DNA of 64,000 bases, from positions 744,001 through 808,000 of the forward strand of contig JAGYJF010000003.1 of assembly GCA_018402135.1 (NCBI GenBank), given 5' to 3'. The notes under the pieces are model-generated. The model worked only from the letters and a program-made list of their open reading frames with translations, ran no database searches and was not told the DNA's origin. The translations under genes were made by a program, and so were the position numbers. Of this stretch, positions 36,250 to 45,362 are shown in pieces. This stretch comes from Flavobacteriaceae bacterium (GTDB lineage Bacteria; Bacteroidota; Bacteroidia; Flavobacteriales; Flavobacteriaceae). The number at the start of each line of letters is the position of its first letter. Positions within the stretch are counted from its first letter, which is position 1.

Positions 36250-37200
36250 ATGACCGGAACCATATACAAATCAACAGGAAGTTGGTACGACGTGAAAACA
36301 CCTCAAGGGAAGGATTTTAAGTGCCGTATAAAAGGTAAATTCAGAATGCAAGGCATTAAAAGCACCAACCCAATTGCGGTTGGGGATGTGGTTGATTTTG
36401 AGCTTGAAACCAAAAACGATGAGGTTACTGGAGTCATTAATAAAATTTATGACCGTAAAAATTATATAGTGAGAAAGTCGGTTAATCTTTCTAAGCAAAC
36501 CCATATCATTGCCGCTAATATTGATCAGGTTTTTTTATTAATTACCTTGAATAATCCGCCAACCTTCACCAGTTTTATTGATAGGTTTTTGGTAACGGCC
36601 GAAGCATATGGTATCAAAACTGTTTTAGTGTTTAATAAAATTGACACGTATAACGAAGATGAAACTCTGGAAATAAAATATTTAGCCGATATCTATAGAA
36701 AAATAGGCTATGAATGCGTAGGTATCTCGGCCGTCACAGGAAAAAATATCAACAGGATAAAAGACTTAATGATAGATAAAGTTAGCATGTTTGCTGGCCA
36801 TTCGGGTGTAGGTAAATCTACCTTAATCAATACGATTGAACCAGGTCTCGATTTAAAAACTAAAGCCATTTCGGAGCAACACATGCAAGGTCAACACACC
36901 ACAACTTTCGCGGAAATGTTCGATTTGAGTTTTCAAGCCAAGATAATCGATACCCCTGGAATTAAAGGTTTTGGAGTAGTAGATATGGAACCGGAAGAAG
37001 TGGGTGACTATTTTCCAGAATTTTTCAAACTTAAGCAAGATTGTAAGTTCAATAATTGCTTACATAAAGAAGAACCCAAATGTGCCGTAAAAGAAGCTTT
37101 AGACAGGGATGAAATAGCATTTTCGCGTTACAGAAGCTATTTGCAAATTCTTGAAGGCGAAGACGAACACTACCGAACCGATAATTGGGATAACGAATAA
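36250..37200 (+). CDS. rsgA: Ribosome small-subunit-dependent GTPase
   Basis: 316 residues. Circularly permuted GTPase order: N-K-I-D (G4) comes before G-H-S-G-V-G-K-S-T (G1) and D-T-P-G-I-K-G (G3). An N-terminal OB fold and a C-terminal zinc site (C-K-F-N-N-C-L-H, then C) are present. It assists late 30S maturation. It is followed by a 19-nt hairpin repeat and dtd. Confidence 0.95.
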   Translation: MTGTIYKSTGSWYDVKTPQGKDFKCRIKGKFRMQGIKSTNPIAVGDVVDFELETKNDEVTGVINKIYDRKNYIVRKSVNLSKQTHIIAANIDQVFLLITLNNPPTFTSFIDRFLVTAEAYGIKTVLVFNKIDTYNEDETLEIKYLADIYRKIGYECVGISAVTGKNINRIKDLMIDKVSMFAGHSGVGKSTLINTIEPGLDLKTKAISEQHMQGQHTTTFAEMFDLSFQAKIIDTPGIKGFGVVDMEPEEVGDYFPEFFKLKQDCKFNNCLHKEEPKCAVKEALDRDEIAFSRYRSYLQILEGEDEHYRTDNWDNE

Positions 37201-37219
37201 ATGTAAACGTTTAAAAGAT

Positions 37220-37238
37220 CCCTTTCCATTGGAAAGGG
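37220..37238. repeat. Small hairpin repeat between rsgA and dtd
   Basis: CCCTTTCCA and TGGAAAGGG are perfect 9-bp arms around a single T. A related shorter form is at 56720-56739. Confidence 0.6.
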
Positions 37239-37250
37239 TTAGGGTTAGAA

Positions 37251-37703
37251 ATGAAAGCCGTAATTCAAAGAGTAACAAAAGCATCTGTAGCAGTTGATGA
37301 TAATCAGGTTGCCCTTATTAATTTAGGATTGTTAATTTTATTAGGGATAGAAACTGAGGATACCGAAGAAGATGCACAATGGCTCACCAAAAAAATTGCT
37401 AATCTTCGAATTTTTAACGATTCAGGAAACCTAATGAATTTTTCTCTTATTGATATTCAGGGCGATGCTATAGTCGTGAGTCAATTTACACTTCATGCCA
37501 GTACAAAAAAAGGAAATAGACCTAGTTACCTAAAGGCTGCCAAACCTGAAATCGCCATTCCACTATATGAATATTTCATTCAACATTTTGAAAACGAAAT
37601 AGGTAAATCAATTCAAACTGGTGTTTTTGGTGCGCACATGAAAGTTGATTTATGTAACGATGGACCAGTTACCATTGTAATTGATACAAAGAATAAGGAA
37701 TAA
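37251..37703 (+). CDS. dtd: D-aminoacyl-tRNA deacylase
   Basis: 150 residues, normal length. The family motifs S-Q-F-T-L-H-A-S and N-D-G-P-V-T (the Gly-cisPro dipeptide is G-P) are intact. It removes D-amino acids and glycine mischarged on tRNA. It follows rsgA by 50 bp. Confidence 0.94.
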   Translation: MKAVIQRVTKASVAVDDNQVALINLGLLILLGIETEDTEEDAQWLTKKIANLRIFNDSGNLMNFSLIDIQGDAIVVSQFTLHASTKKGNRPSYLKAAKPEIAIPLYEYFIQHFENEIGKSIQTGVFGAHMKVDLCNDGPVTIVIDTKNKE

Positions 37704-37713
37704 TTTATATTTG
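37681..37713 (+). promoter_or_regulatory. Promoter before the MazG-like gene
   Basis: TTG at 37681 and TATATTTG at 37706-37713, 22 bp apart, fit the Bacteroidota -33/-7 pattern. The -7 box lies 15 bp before the start codon, inside the end of dtd and the gap. Confidence 0.5.
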
Positions 37714-37728
37714 CAATAAATCTTTTTT

Positions 37729-38055
37729 ATGGATATAAAAAATGCACAAATTATAGTTGACGAATGGATTAAGACCCATGGTGTTCGCTACTTTAACGAA
37801 CTTACCAACATGGCTCAACTCACTGAAGAAGTTGGAGAAGTGGCCAGAATAATCGCCCGACGCTATGGTGAGCAAAGTGAAAAAGAAAGCGATAAGGATA
37901 AAGACTTGGGTGAAGAATTAGCCGATGTGGTTTTTGTAGTTCTATGTCTGGCCAATCAAACTGGTATTGATTTACAAGCCGCCTTTGATGCTAAAATGGT
38001 AAAGAAAACCAAACGTGACCACGATCGACATCACGGTAATAAAAAATTACAATAA
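37729..38055 (+). CDS. MazG-like nucleotide pyrophosphohydrolase
   Basis: 108 residues, single domain. The metal-binding helices show E-E-V-G-E-V-A-R and D-L-G-E-E-L-A-D-V. The family hydrolyses (d)NTPs to monophosphates, often for house-cleaning. It is about half the size of full MazG and similar to the single-domain Bacteroidota forms. It lies between dtd and aroA. Confidence 0.85.
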   Translation: MDIKNAQIIVDEWIKTHGVRYFNELTNMAQLTEEVGEVARIIARRYGEQSEKESDKDKDLGEELADVVFVVLCLANQTGIDLQAAFDAKMVKKTKRDHDRHHGNKKLQ

Positions 38056-38095
38056 TCTTTAAATACACCTTAACTTTGTCTGTATTTTTAAAAAT

Positions 38096-39325
38096 ATGAC
38101 AATTCAACTTCAGGAATCCAAATTAATAAGCAATAGAACAGTAACCATCACAGGCTCGAAAAGTGAGTCCAATAGGTTGCTAATTCTAAAAGCAATGTAT
38201 CCACATATTTCAATTGAAAACCTTTCAAATTCTGATGATACAAAAGTTTTAAATAAGGCTTTATCGCACGAAAATCAAATTGTTGACATTCATCACGCTG
38301 GAACGGCTATGCGGTTTCTTACCTCTTATTTTGCTTCTAAAAAAGGCGTTGAGGTTATTTTAACTGGTTCGCAACGTATGAAAGAACGTCCAATTGGCTT
38401 ACTTGTTGACGCCTTATCATTATTAGGTGCTAAAATTAACTACATTGAAAATGATGGCTTTCCGCCGTTAAAAATTCAAGGTCGAGAATTATTAAAAAAT
38501 GAAGTCTCACTGAAAGCTAATATTAGCAGTCAGTTTATTTCGTCATTAATGCTTATTGCGCCATCACTGAAGAATGGTTTAACTATACATCTTGATGGTG
38601 AAATTACCTCAAGGCCGTACATAAATATGACGCTGAAATTACTTCAAGATATAGAAGTAGATGCAAGTTTTGATGATCAGGTTATAACAATCAAACATAA
38701 ATCTCAAACTCCAAACTCAACTGGGCAGAAAGTAATTGTGGAATCTGATTGGTCTTCAGCATCTTATTATTATAGTTTAATTGCTTTAAGTGATTTGGGG
38801 AGTAGTATTAGGTTGCAATTTTATAAAGAAAATTCTCTTCAAGGAGACGCTTTCTTGAGTAGCTTATATAAAAGTTTTGGCGTTGAAACCAAATTTTCAA
38901 ATCACGAAATTATATTAACTAAGGCTTCTACTCATAAAGACCACGTGTCATTTAACCTCAATAATTGTCCAGATATTGCTCAAACCATTGCTGTTACAGC
39001 CTTAGCGCTAGGTGTAGATTGCGATCTTTTCGGTCTGCACACCCTAAAAATTAAGGAAACCGACAGGTTGGTGGCGCTTCAAAATGAAATTGAAAAATTA
39101 GGTGGGACCATTCAGGTTACCGATAATTCACTTCACCAAAAAGCAGTTAAAAAGTTAAAAGCTAATGTATCAATTGCTACCTATAATGATCACAGAATGG
39201 CTATGGCATTCGCTCCCTTGTCCCTAAAAATTCCTATTAAAATTGAAGATGCAGGCGTAGTTTCTAAATCGTATCCAGATTTTTGGAAACACTTAAAAGA
39301 TGTTGGAATTCAAATAATTGAATAA
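38096..39325 (+). CDS. aroA: 3-phosphoshikimate 1-carboxyvinyltransferase (EPSP synthase)
   Basis: 409 residues. G-S-K-S-E-S-N-R is the phosphoenolpyruvate/shikimate-phosphate site, with H-A-G-T-A-M-R-F-L-T, K-E-R-P-I and K-E-T-D-R following in family order. D-H-R-M-A-M-A near the end completes the set. It makes EPSP in the shikimate pathway. It is away from the aromatic operon and preceded by a TAACTTTG box at 38071-38078. Confidence 0.93.
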   Translation: MTIQLQESKLISNRTVTITGSKSESNRLLILKAMYPHISIENLSNSDDTKVLNKALSHENQIVDIHHAGTAMRFLTSYFASKKGVEVILTGSQRMKERPIGLLVDALSLLGAKINYIENDGFPPLKIQGRELLKNEVSLKANISSQFISSLMLIAPSLKNGLTIHLDGEITSRPYINMTLKLLQDIEVDASFDDQVITIKHKSQTPNSTGQKVIVESDWSSASYYYSLIALSDLGSSIRLQFYKENSLQGDAFLSSLYKSFGVETKFSNHEIILTKASTHKDHVSFNLNNCPDIAQTIAVTALALGVDCDLFGLHTLKIKETDRLVALQNEIEKLGGTIQVTDNSLHQKAVKKLKANVSIATYNDHRMAMAFAPLSLKIPIKIEDAGVVSKSYPDFWKHLKDVGIQIIE

Positions 39326-39340
39326 TAACATCCAAAACAC

Positions 39341-39372
39341 TTGACAAGCCCTATGTTGAGATTGTATATTTG
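39341..39372 (+). promoter_or_regulatory. Promoter before queA
   Basis: TTG at 39341 and TATATTTG at 39365-39372, separated by 21 bp, match the Bacteroidota -33/-7 consensus. Confidence 0.6.
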
Positions 39373-39453
39373 CAAGCTTAAAAAATGCACTTTCGATTCG
39401 GTATATTTTTTAATTGTAGCAGAAATTTTTAATCTAATTCAAATACATAATAA

Positions 39454-40503
39454 ATGAAACTATCACATTTCAATTTCAAATTACCAGAAGAACTACTAGC
39501 CGAAAGACCAGTTGAAAATAGAGACGAAAGTAGATTAATGGTAATCAACAGAGCCAATAAAACCATTGAACACAAAATGTTCAAGGATATAATTGATTAC
39601 TTTAATGAAGGCGATGTGATGATTCTGAATAATACACGTGTATTTCCTGCGAGACTATATGGCAATAAAGAAAAAACCGGTGCAAGAATTGAGGTTTTCT
39701 TATTACGCGAACTCAATGAAGAGCAGCGTTTGTGGGATGTTTTGGTAGATCCAGCCAGAAAAATCAGAATCGGTAATAAATTGTATTTTGGTGACGACGA
39801 TACATTGGTTGCTGAAGTTATAGACAACACCACATCTAGAGGTAGAACCTTGCGTTTTTTGTTTGATGGATCTTACAAAGAATTCAGAAGAAAGCTTACC
39901 GAATTGGGCGAAACGCCACTCCCTAAATACATAAACCGCCTAGTGGAACCGGAAGATGAAGAGCGTTATCAAACCATTTATGCTAAAATTGAAGGAGCAG
40001 TAGCGGCTCCAACGGCAGGATTACATTTTTCAAAACATTTGCTTAAACGATTAGAAATAAAAGGAGTAGAAAATGCTGAGGTTACGCTACACGTAGGCTT
40101 GGGTACGTTCAATCCTGTTGAAGTTGAAGATTTATCCAAACATAAAATGGATAGCGAAGAAGTTATTATAGATGGTATCGCTGTCAATAAAGTCAATAGA
40201 GCAATCGATAATAAAAAACGTATTTGTGCAGTGGGTACTACTTCAATGAGAGCCATTGAAAGTTCTGTTTCTTCAAATGGACGACTGAATGAATTTTACG
40301 GATGGACCAATAAATTTATTTTCCCACCATACGATTTTAGTATTGCTAATTGTATGATTACAAACTTCCATACACCAAAATCTACTTTGTTAATGATGGT
40401 TTCAGCTTTTGCTGGTCACGATTTAATTAAACGTGCCTATGACGAAGCAATCAAAGAAAAATATAGATTTTACTCATATGGCGATGCCATGCTCATCATC
40501 TAA
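39454..40503 (+). CDS. queA: S-adenosylmethionine:tRNA ribosyltransferase-isomerase
   Basis: 349 residues. N-terminal [26 protein letters not shown], and later A-A-P-T-A-G-L-H-F and [10 protein letters not shown] are QueA signatures. It builds epoxyqueuosine on tRNA from preQ1. It has its own promoter and terminator and so is probably monocistronic. Confidence 0.95.
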   Translation: MKLSHFNFKLPEELLAERPVENRDESRLMVINRANKTIEHKMFKDIIDYFNEGDVMILNNTRVFPARLYGNKEKTGARIEVFLLRELNEEQRLWDVLVDPARKIRIGNKLYFGDDDTLVAEVIDNTTSRGRTLRFLFDGSYKEFRRKLTELGETPLPKYINRLVEPEDEERYQTIYAKIEGAVAAPTAGLHFSKHLLKRLEIKGVENAEVTLHVGLGTFNPVEVEDLSKHKMDSEEVIIDGIAVNKVNRAIDNKKRICAVGTTSMRAIESSVSSNGRLNEFYGWTNKFIFPPYDFSIANCMITNFHTPKSTLLMMVSAFAGHDLIKRAYDEAIKEKYRFYSYGDAMLII

Positions 40504-40521
40504 AATGAGATATTCAAAAAT

Positions 40522-40550
40522 AAAAAAGCCTTGCATGTCAAGGTTTTTTT
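40522..40550 (+). terminator. Terminator after queA
   Basis: CCTTG (40529-40533) pairs with CAAGG (40539-40543), with an upstream A-run and seven Ts downstream. Confidence 0.7.
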
Positions 40551-40599
40551 ATTTTAATCGCTACAATCAGTGTTGTATCTTTAAATCTTAAATTATCAA

Positions 40600-41637
40600 A
40601 TGACCATAAAAAAAGACATACGTGCATTAACTAAAGATCAACTTCGCGATTTTTTCGTTCAACAAGGTGATCAGGCATTTCGTGGCAATCAAGTGTACGA
40701 ATGGTTGTGGTCTAAATCGGCTCATAAGTTTGAAGACATGACTAATTTATCATTGGAAACTCGAGCATTGTTGGAAGATAATTTTGTAATCAATCACATT
40801 CGAGTAGACGTTATGCAGCGAAGCAGCGATGGTACAATTAAAAATGCAGTGCGTTTACACGACGATTTAATAGTCGAGTCGGTATTGATACCAACTTCAA
40901 AACGCACTACAGCTTGTGTCTCCTCACAAGTTGGTTGTAGTTTGGACTGCAAATTTTGCGCAACAGCACGACTAAAGAGAATGCGCAATTTAAATCCAGA
41001 CGAAATCTACGATCAAGTTGTGGCGATTGATAATGAAAGCCGATTATATTTCAACCGACCATTGAGCAACATTGTATTTATGGGCATGGGCGAACCGCTA
41101 ATGAATTATAACAATGTACTTAAGGCTATTGATAAAATCACTTCAGATGAAGGTTTGGCCATGTCACCAAAGAGGATTACCGTTTCCACCTCAGGCGTAC
41201 CTAAAATGATTAAAAAAATGGCAGACGATGGTGTGAAATTTAAACTAGCTGTATCCTTACATTCAGCAATTGATGAAGTTAGAACTTCCATAATGCCTTT
41301 TAATGCTACATTTCCGTTAAAAGATTTGCGTGAAGCTTTAGAATATTGGTATTTGAAAACCAGAGACAGAATTACTTATGAATATGTTGTATGGGAAGGA
41401 ATTAACGACACCAAAAAAGATGTTGAAGCCTTAATTCAGTTTTGTAAATTCGCCCCAAGTAAAGTCAATTTAATAGAATACAACCCAATTGACGATGGTG
41501 ATTTTAAACAAGCTAGCTCAAAAGCAATTGATATGTATATAGCCATGTTGGAAGCCAATAGAATTACAGTAACTGTAAGACGGTCCCGTGGTAAAGATAT
41601 TGATGCTGCTTGTGGGCAACTCGCTAATAAGGCCTAA
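40600..41637 (+). CDS. rlmN: Dual-specificity 23S rRNA/tRNA adenine C2-methyltransferase
   Basis: 345 residues. The radical-SAM cluster is C-S-L-D-C-K-F-C (CxxxCxxC). G-M-G-E-P-L-M-N and a C-terminal A-A-C-G-Q-L carrying the second methylation cysteine are present. It methylates A2503 of 23S rRNA and certain tRNAs. It converges on the broken secreted-protein gene across a strong terminator. Confidence 0.95.
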   Translation: MTIKKDIRALTKDQLRDFFVQQGDQAFRGNQVYEWLWSKSAHKFEDMTNLSLETRALLEDNFVINHIRVDVMQRSSDGTIKNAVRLHDDLIVESVLIPTSKRTTACVSSQVGCSLDCKFCATARLKRMRNLNPDEIYDQVVAIDNESRLYFNRPLSNIVFMGMGEPLMNYNNVLKAIDKITSDEGLAMSPKRITVSTSGVPKMIKKMADDGVKFKLAVSLHSAIDEVRTSIMPFNATFPLKDLREALEYWYLKTRDRITYEYVVWEGINDTKKDVEALIQFCKFAPSKVNLIEYNPIDDGDFKQASSKAIDMYIAMLEANRITVTVRRSRGKDIDAACGQLANKA

Positions 41638-41664
41638 AAAAAGCCGCATTTTGCGGCTTTTTTT
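41636..41664. terminator. Bidirectional terminator after rlmN
   Basis: GCCGCA (41643-41648) and TGCGGC (41652-41657) form a stem with a TTT loop. Seven As precede it and seven Ts follow, so it serves both converging genes. Confidence 0.9.
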
Positions 41665-41677
41665 AAACTAAGTTTTA

Positions 41678-42595
41678 TTAATTCTTAATAATTTTTCGAG
41701 TTGCTGATCCTGTTGCTGTTTCGACTGAAAGCAGATACATTCCAGCTGCAAGTTGCGAAATATCGATTGTATTATTGGTTAAATTCACGTCAGCCGTTTT
41801 ACCCAAAACATCTACCATTCTTATCTTTGTTATTTCAAGATCATTCTTTGTTTTAATGTTAATATAATCTGAAGACGGATTTGGAGTAACTGAAAAAGAA
41901 ATTAATTGATTATCATTAACAGATAGTTCTTCATCATTGATTCTTAAATTGTCTAAATAAGCATCGCCTCCATAGTTATCATGAACAAATCGCAGACCTG
42001 TAAAATCAAAATCATCTAACAAAACACTTTCTAAAACCTCAACATCATCAACAAAATACTTAATATTTGAGCCAGTAACTTCTGCTCGGACGTTGTATCA
42101 AGTGTTATTGACCCAAGTTCCAATGTTTACAAATGTTCCGGCATCGTTAACAACTCTAATGTTACCTTGAAAGTTGAAGTCGATTAAGAAAGTAAAAAAC
42201 AAACCACCTAAACCATCTTCACCAGTAACACCAAATCTAAAATCTGAATCATCACCTTGAACGTGTCCAGTAATGTAAATGTCATAAGAAACAATGGCTG
42301 TCTCATATTCTACAGGAGCAGCAAATTCATAAAAACCGCCCATTACCAAATTTTGTGGTCCAAAAGCAGGGTCGACAGAAACTTTTAATGCATTGGTTCC
42401 ATCTGATGCGAAATCATTACTTACGGATTGATTTTCTATAAAACAACCCTCACCACAACCAGTAACAACCCAACCATTTTGGCCGTTGATATCTCCAACA
42501 CTGAAACCTTCAGAGGCTTCAAAAGAAATAGTTTGTTGTGTATTCCCCAATTGAAATGCTAAAAAAGTAAATAATACAAATGTAATTTTTTTCAT
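41678..42595 (-). pseudogene. Secreted protein with type IX secretion tail, interrupted by one stop codon
   Basis: One frame of 306 codons is broken only by TGA at 42098-42100, where N-N-T-[stop]-Y-N-V-R-A-E-V strongly suggests a lost Trp (TGG to TGA). The N-terminus has a signal peptide (M-K-K-I-T-F-V-L-F-T-F-L-A-F). A lectin/LamG-like beta domain follows. The C-terminus (S-V-T-P-N-P-S-S-D-Y-I-N-I to K-I-I-K-N) is a Por-secretion sorting domain. Without it the product could not be exported by the type IX system. Confidence 0.85.
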
Positions 42596-42712
42596 GTTTT
42601 CATGGATTAATAGTTAATATGCTATAAAATTAGCAAAATAAATTTAATATTTTGAAATTCAATCCTTTTCCCATTATTCATAAAATAAACACTAAATATC
42701 ATTAATTTTGCA

Positions 42713-42767
42713 ATTCATCACTTTGGATATTGAAAATAATTGAACAAATAAAACAACCAACTATTCC
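42713..42767 (+). repeat. Partial duplicate of the polyprenyl synthase promoter and 5' end
   Basis: TAATTTTG (42713-42720) is a -7-like box. Then 42734-42767 (starting TGAAAATAATTGAACAAATA) closely matches 42850-42883 at the start of the real gene (TGAAAATAGCTGAGCAAATA). The ATG of the real gene is TTG here. The frame runs into a palindromic repeat and stops. Confidence 0.7.
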
Positions 42768-42782
42768 TGCGAAAGCAGGAAT
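42763..42782. repeat. Small palindromic repeat (family 1)
   Basis: ATTCCTGC and GCAGGAAT arms around GAAA. Identical 20-nt copies are at 54278-54297 and 55624-55643. Confidence 0.8.
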
Positions 42783-42848
42783 CTCAGCATGCGAAATTCG
42801 GTTTCTATTATATAAGCAGGCATCTAAATTAGCCCTAGATTTGTAGTT

Positions 42849-43826
42849 ATGAAAATAGCTGAGCAAATAAAACAACCTATCGCTTTTGAAATGGAGCTTT
42901 TCGAACAAAAGTTCCAACTTTCAATGTCTAGTAAAGTAGCCTTGCTAAATACTATTACACACTATATTGTGAATAGAAAAGGCAAACAAATGCGACCCAT
43001 GTTTGTTTTTTTGGTAGCCAAAATGCTCAATAATGGAGAAGTTAGTGAACGCACTTACCGTGGCGCTTCGGTTATTGAGCTAATTCATACAGCTACTTTG
43101 GTGCACGACGATGTTGTGGACGATAGTAACATACGTCGTGGATTTTTCTCAATTAATGCTTTATGGAAAAATAAAATTGCTGTGTTGATAGGCGATTTTT
43201 TATTGTCTAAAGGCTTGCTCCTTTCCATTGATAATAATGATTTCGATTTACTTAAAATCATCTCAGTGGCTGTGCGCGAAATGAGTGAAGGTGAGCTGCT
43301 TCAAATTGAAAAAGCGCGCCAACTTGATATCACCGAAGACATCTACTACGAAATTATCCGTCAAAAAACAGCTACCTTAATTGCTGCTTGCTGTAGTCTT
43401 GGCGCTGCTTCTGTTAAGCCAAACAGTCCTGAAGTGGAATCCATGCGAAAGTTTGGAGAACTCATAGGTATGGCTTTTCAAATCAAAGATGATTTGTTTG
43501 ATTATGGTACCAAACGCATAGGAAAACCAACCGGAATTGATATTAAGGAACAAAAAATGACTTTGCCGCTAATTCATGTGCTGAACAACTGTTCGGCTAA
43601 AGACAAGGCTTGGATTATTAATTCGGTTAAAAATCATAACAAGGACAAAGAGCGTGTTAATGATGTTATTCAATTTGTGAAAGACAACAATGGACTAGAC
43701 TACGCCGTTGAACGCATGTACGAATACAAAAACAAGGCGCTTACTATGCTGAGCGAATTTGAAGATTCTCCATACAAATCCTCACTTCAATTAATGGTAG
43801 AATACGTTATTGACAGAAAAAAATAA
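42849..43826 (+). CDS. Long-chain polyprenyl diphosphate synthase
   Basis: 325 residues. The first aspartate-rich motif is L-V-H-D-D-V-V-D-D, the second K-D-D-L-F-D-Y. M-R-P-M-F-V-F-L-V and G-E-L-L-Q fit the all-trans synthase family. It probably makes the side chain of menaquinone; the chain length cannot be read. The promoter box TAGATTTG is only 5 bp from the ATG. The 5' end is duplicated upstream. Confidence 0.88.
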   Translation: MKIAEQIKQPIAFEMELFEQKFQLSMSSKVALLNTITHYIVNRKGKQMRPMFVFLVAKMLNNGEVSERTYRGASVIELIHTATLVHDDVVDDSNIRRGFFSINALWKNKIAVLIGDFLLSKGLLLSIDNNDFDLLKIISVAVREMSEGELLQIEKARQLDITEDIYYEIIRQKTATLIAACCSLGAASVKPNSPEVESMRKFGELIGMAFQIKDDLFDYGTKRIGKPTGIDIKEQKMTLPLIHVLNNCSAKDKAWIINSVKNHNKDKERVNDVIQFVKDNNGLDYAVERMYEYKNKALTMLSEFEDSPYKSSLQLMVEYVIDRKK

Positions 43827-44034
43827 GACATTTTTTTAGTACTTAGTGTAACGAATGTGAAAAGTCGCCAAAAATGCCGATTTTTTTTTGAAATCATATT
43901 TTAGTTTAAATTACTGATATGCAGTTCTATAAGTTTATTTATTCCTAAATTATTGTCTTTTTATAAAACCTTCAGGCAACCTTTTGCATTAAATTTGCGT
44001 CTTTATAAATAGAAACTTGTAATTCCCGTTTTGC

Positions 44035-44595
44035 TTGAAAGTAATACAACTACATAACAACAGCAATAAACTAATAAAGGCTGCGCTTAAAAATAAAAGA
44101 AGCGCACAGCAAGCTTTATATGAAATGTACGCGCCAAAAATGTTGAGTGTTTGCCGGTACTACATCAAAGACTCAGAAAGTGCTGAAGAAATTATGTTAG
44201 ATGGTTTTTTTAAGGTGTTTACAAATCTTGATCAATTTCAGTTTAAAGGCAGTTTTGAAGGTTGGGTTAGAAAAATAATGGTAAGAGAAGCCATATCATT
44301 TATACGGAAACAAAAGCCAGTGGAATTTGTTTCAGACTATAAAAATGTGACCAACGTAAATCTCGATTTTGAAACGAGTTTTGAAACTGAGCAGCTTCAA
44401 AATTTCATTGATAATCTACCTGAAGGCTACAAAATGGTCTTTGTAATGAGTGCCATTGAAGGTTATAAACATGCCGAGATTGCCAAAATGTTACAAATTT
44501 CTGAAGGCACATCCAAATCGCAACTGTTCAAAGCCAGACAAATGTTACAAACACAAATCAAAGAATTAAGCGCAAAAACTTATGGTACCAAATAA
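44035..44595 (+). CDS. ECF-type RNA polymerase sigma factor
   Basis: 186 residues from a TTG codon. Region 2 includes L-Y-E-M-Y-A-P-K-M and E-E-I-M-L-D-G-F-F-K-V-F. Region 4 includes the helix-turn-helix Y-K-H-A-E-I-A-K-M-L-Q-I-S-E-G-T-S-K-S-Q-type pattern typical of Bacteroidota ECF factors. No good ATG lies near, so the TTG start is tentative. It overlaps the following membrane-protein gene by 14 nt, the usual layout for sigma/anti-sigma pairs. Confidence 0.88.
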   Translation: MKVIQLHNNSNKLIKAALKNKRSAQQALYEMYAPKMLSVCRYYIKDSESAEEIMLDGFFKVFTNLDQFQFKGSFEGWVRKIMVREAISFIRKQKPVEFVSDYKNVTNVNLDFETSFETEQLQNFIDNLPEGYKMVFVMSAIEGYKHAEIAKMLQISEGTSKSQLFKARQMLQTQIKELSAKTYGTK

Positions 44596-45325
44596 TTTAG
44601 AAAATCAAATAAAATCGAAGCTGGCGCAACGTGAATTGTCACCGTCGCAGCAGTCTTGGTCTAAGTTATCCGAGAGATTAGACAGTTTTGAAAATAACAA
44701 AAAGAAAACTAATTATTGGTGGTTGGTTGTTGCTGCAACAATTGTTTTAGCCTTATTTGCTGGTTTTTCAATTTTAACTAGAGAAACAGAAGAAGCAATT
44801 CCTAACATAATAGTTGAAAATCCAAACAAGGAAAGTGAAATAAACATAAGCCAGTTTAACGATAGTGTCACAAATGCATCGGAAACTATGGTCTTTGAAA
44901 GTCCAATCGACAACATAGTGGATAAGAAAAACAAAGTGTCATCGCGTGAAGTTTTAAATCGGGAACCTAAATTGAAAAACACTCCTGTTGTCATTGAAGC
45001 AAACAATGCTGATTTAAACAATATTAAAGAAGACCTTCTCGATTATGAAGCAAAAAAGCTTTTGGAGGTTGTTGCCCAAATCAAACAACTTAACCAACGC
45101 AACAATCAGGTTACAGAAGCCGAAGTAGATTCGCTTTTAAAAGCTGCCCAAAAGGATATTTTTAAACAGAAACTCATAAACCAAGTCACAAGAACCGTAG
45201 ATGCAAACGCACTACTATTAGAAGTTGAAGACGAGTTAAACGGTTCATTCAAAGCAAAAGTGTACGAAGCTTTAAAATCGGGTTTTATATCTGTTAAAAC
45301 CGCTGTTGCCGATCGTAAATATTAA
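44582..45325 (+). CDS. Single-span membrane protein, candidate anti-sigma factor
   Basis: 247 residues. The cytoplasmic head spans about 1-42 (L-S-P-S-Q-Q-S-W-S-K-L-S-E-R-L-D-S-F), with one membrane helix (Y-W-W-L-V-V-A-A-T-I-V-L-A-L-F-A-G-F) and a long, charged, coiled periplasmic part. Overlap with the sigma gene suggests it holds the factor at the membrane. It lacks the FecR and zinc-binding anti-sigma signatures, so the assignment rests on layout. Confidence 0.65.
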   Translation: MVPNNLENQIKSKLAQRELSPSQQSWSKLSERLDSFENNKKKTNYWWLVVAATIVLALFAGFSILTRETEEAIPNIIVENPNKESEINISQFNDSVTNASETMVFESPIDNIVDKKNKVSSREVLNREPKLKNTPVVIEANNADLNNIKEDLLDYEAKKLLEVVAQIKQLNQRNNQVTEAEVDSLLKAAQKDIFKQKLINQVTRTVDANALLLEVEDELNGSFKAKVYEALKSGFISVKTAVADRKY

Positions 45326-45362
45326 TCATCAAATCAAATCATAAATCAAAAAACGAACAATT

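Noticed and set aside
42734..42845. TTG-started ORF upstream of the polyprenyl synthase as a leader peptide
   Set aside because: Its first residues are a duplicate of the gene start and the rest is palindromic repeat; there is no terminator pair.
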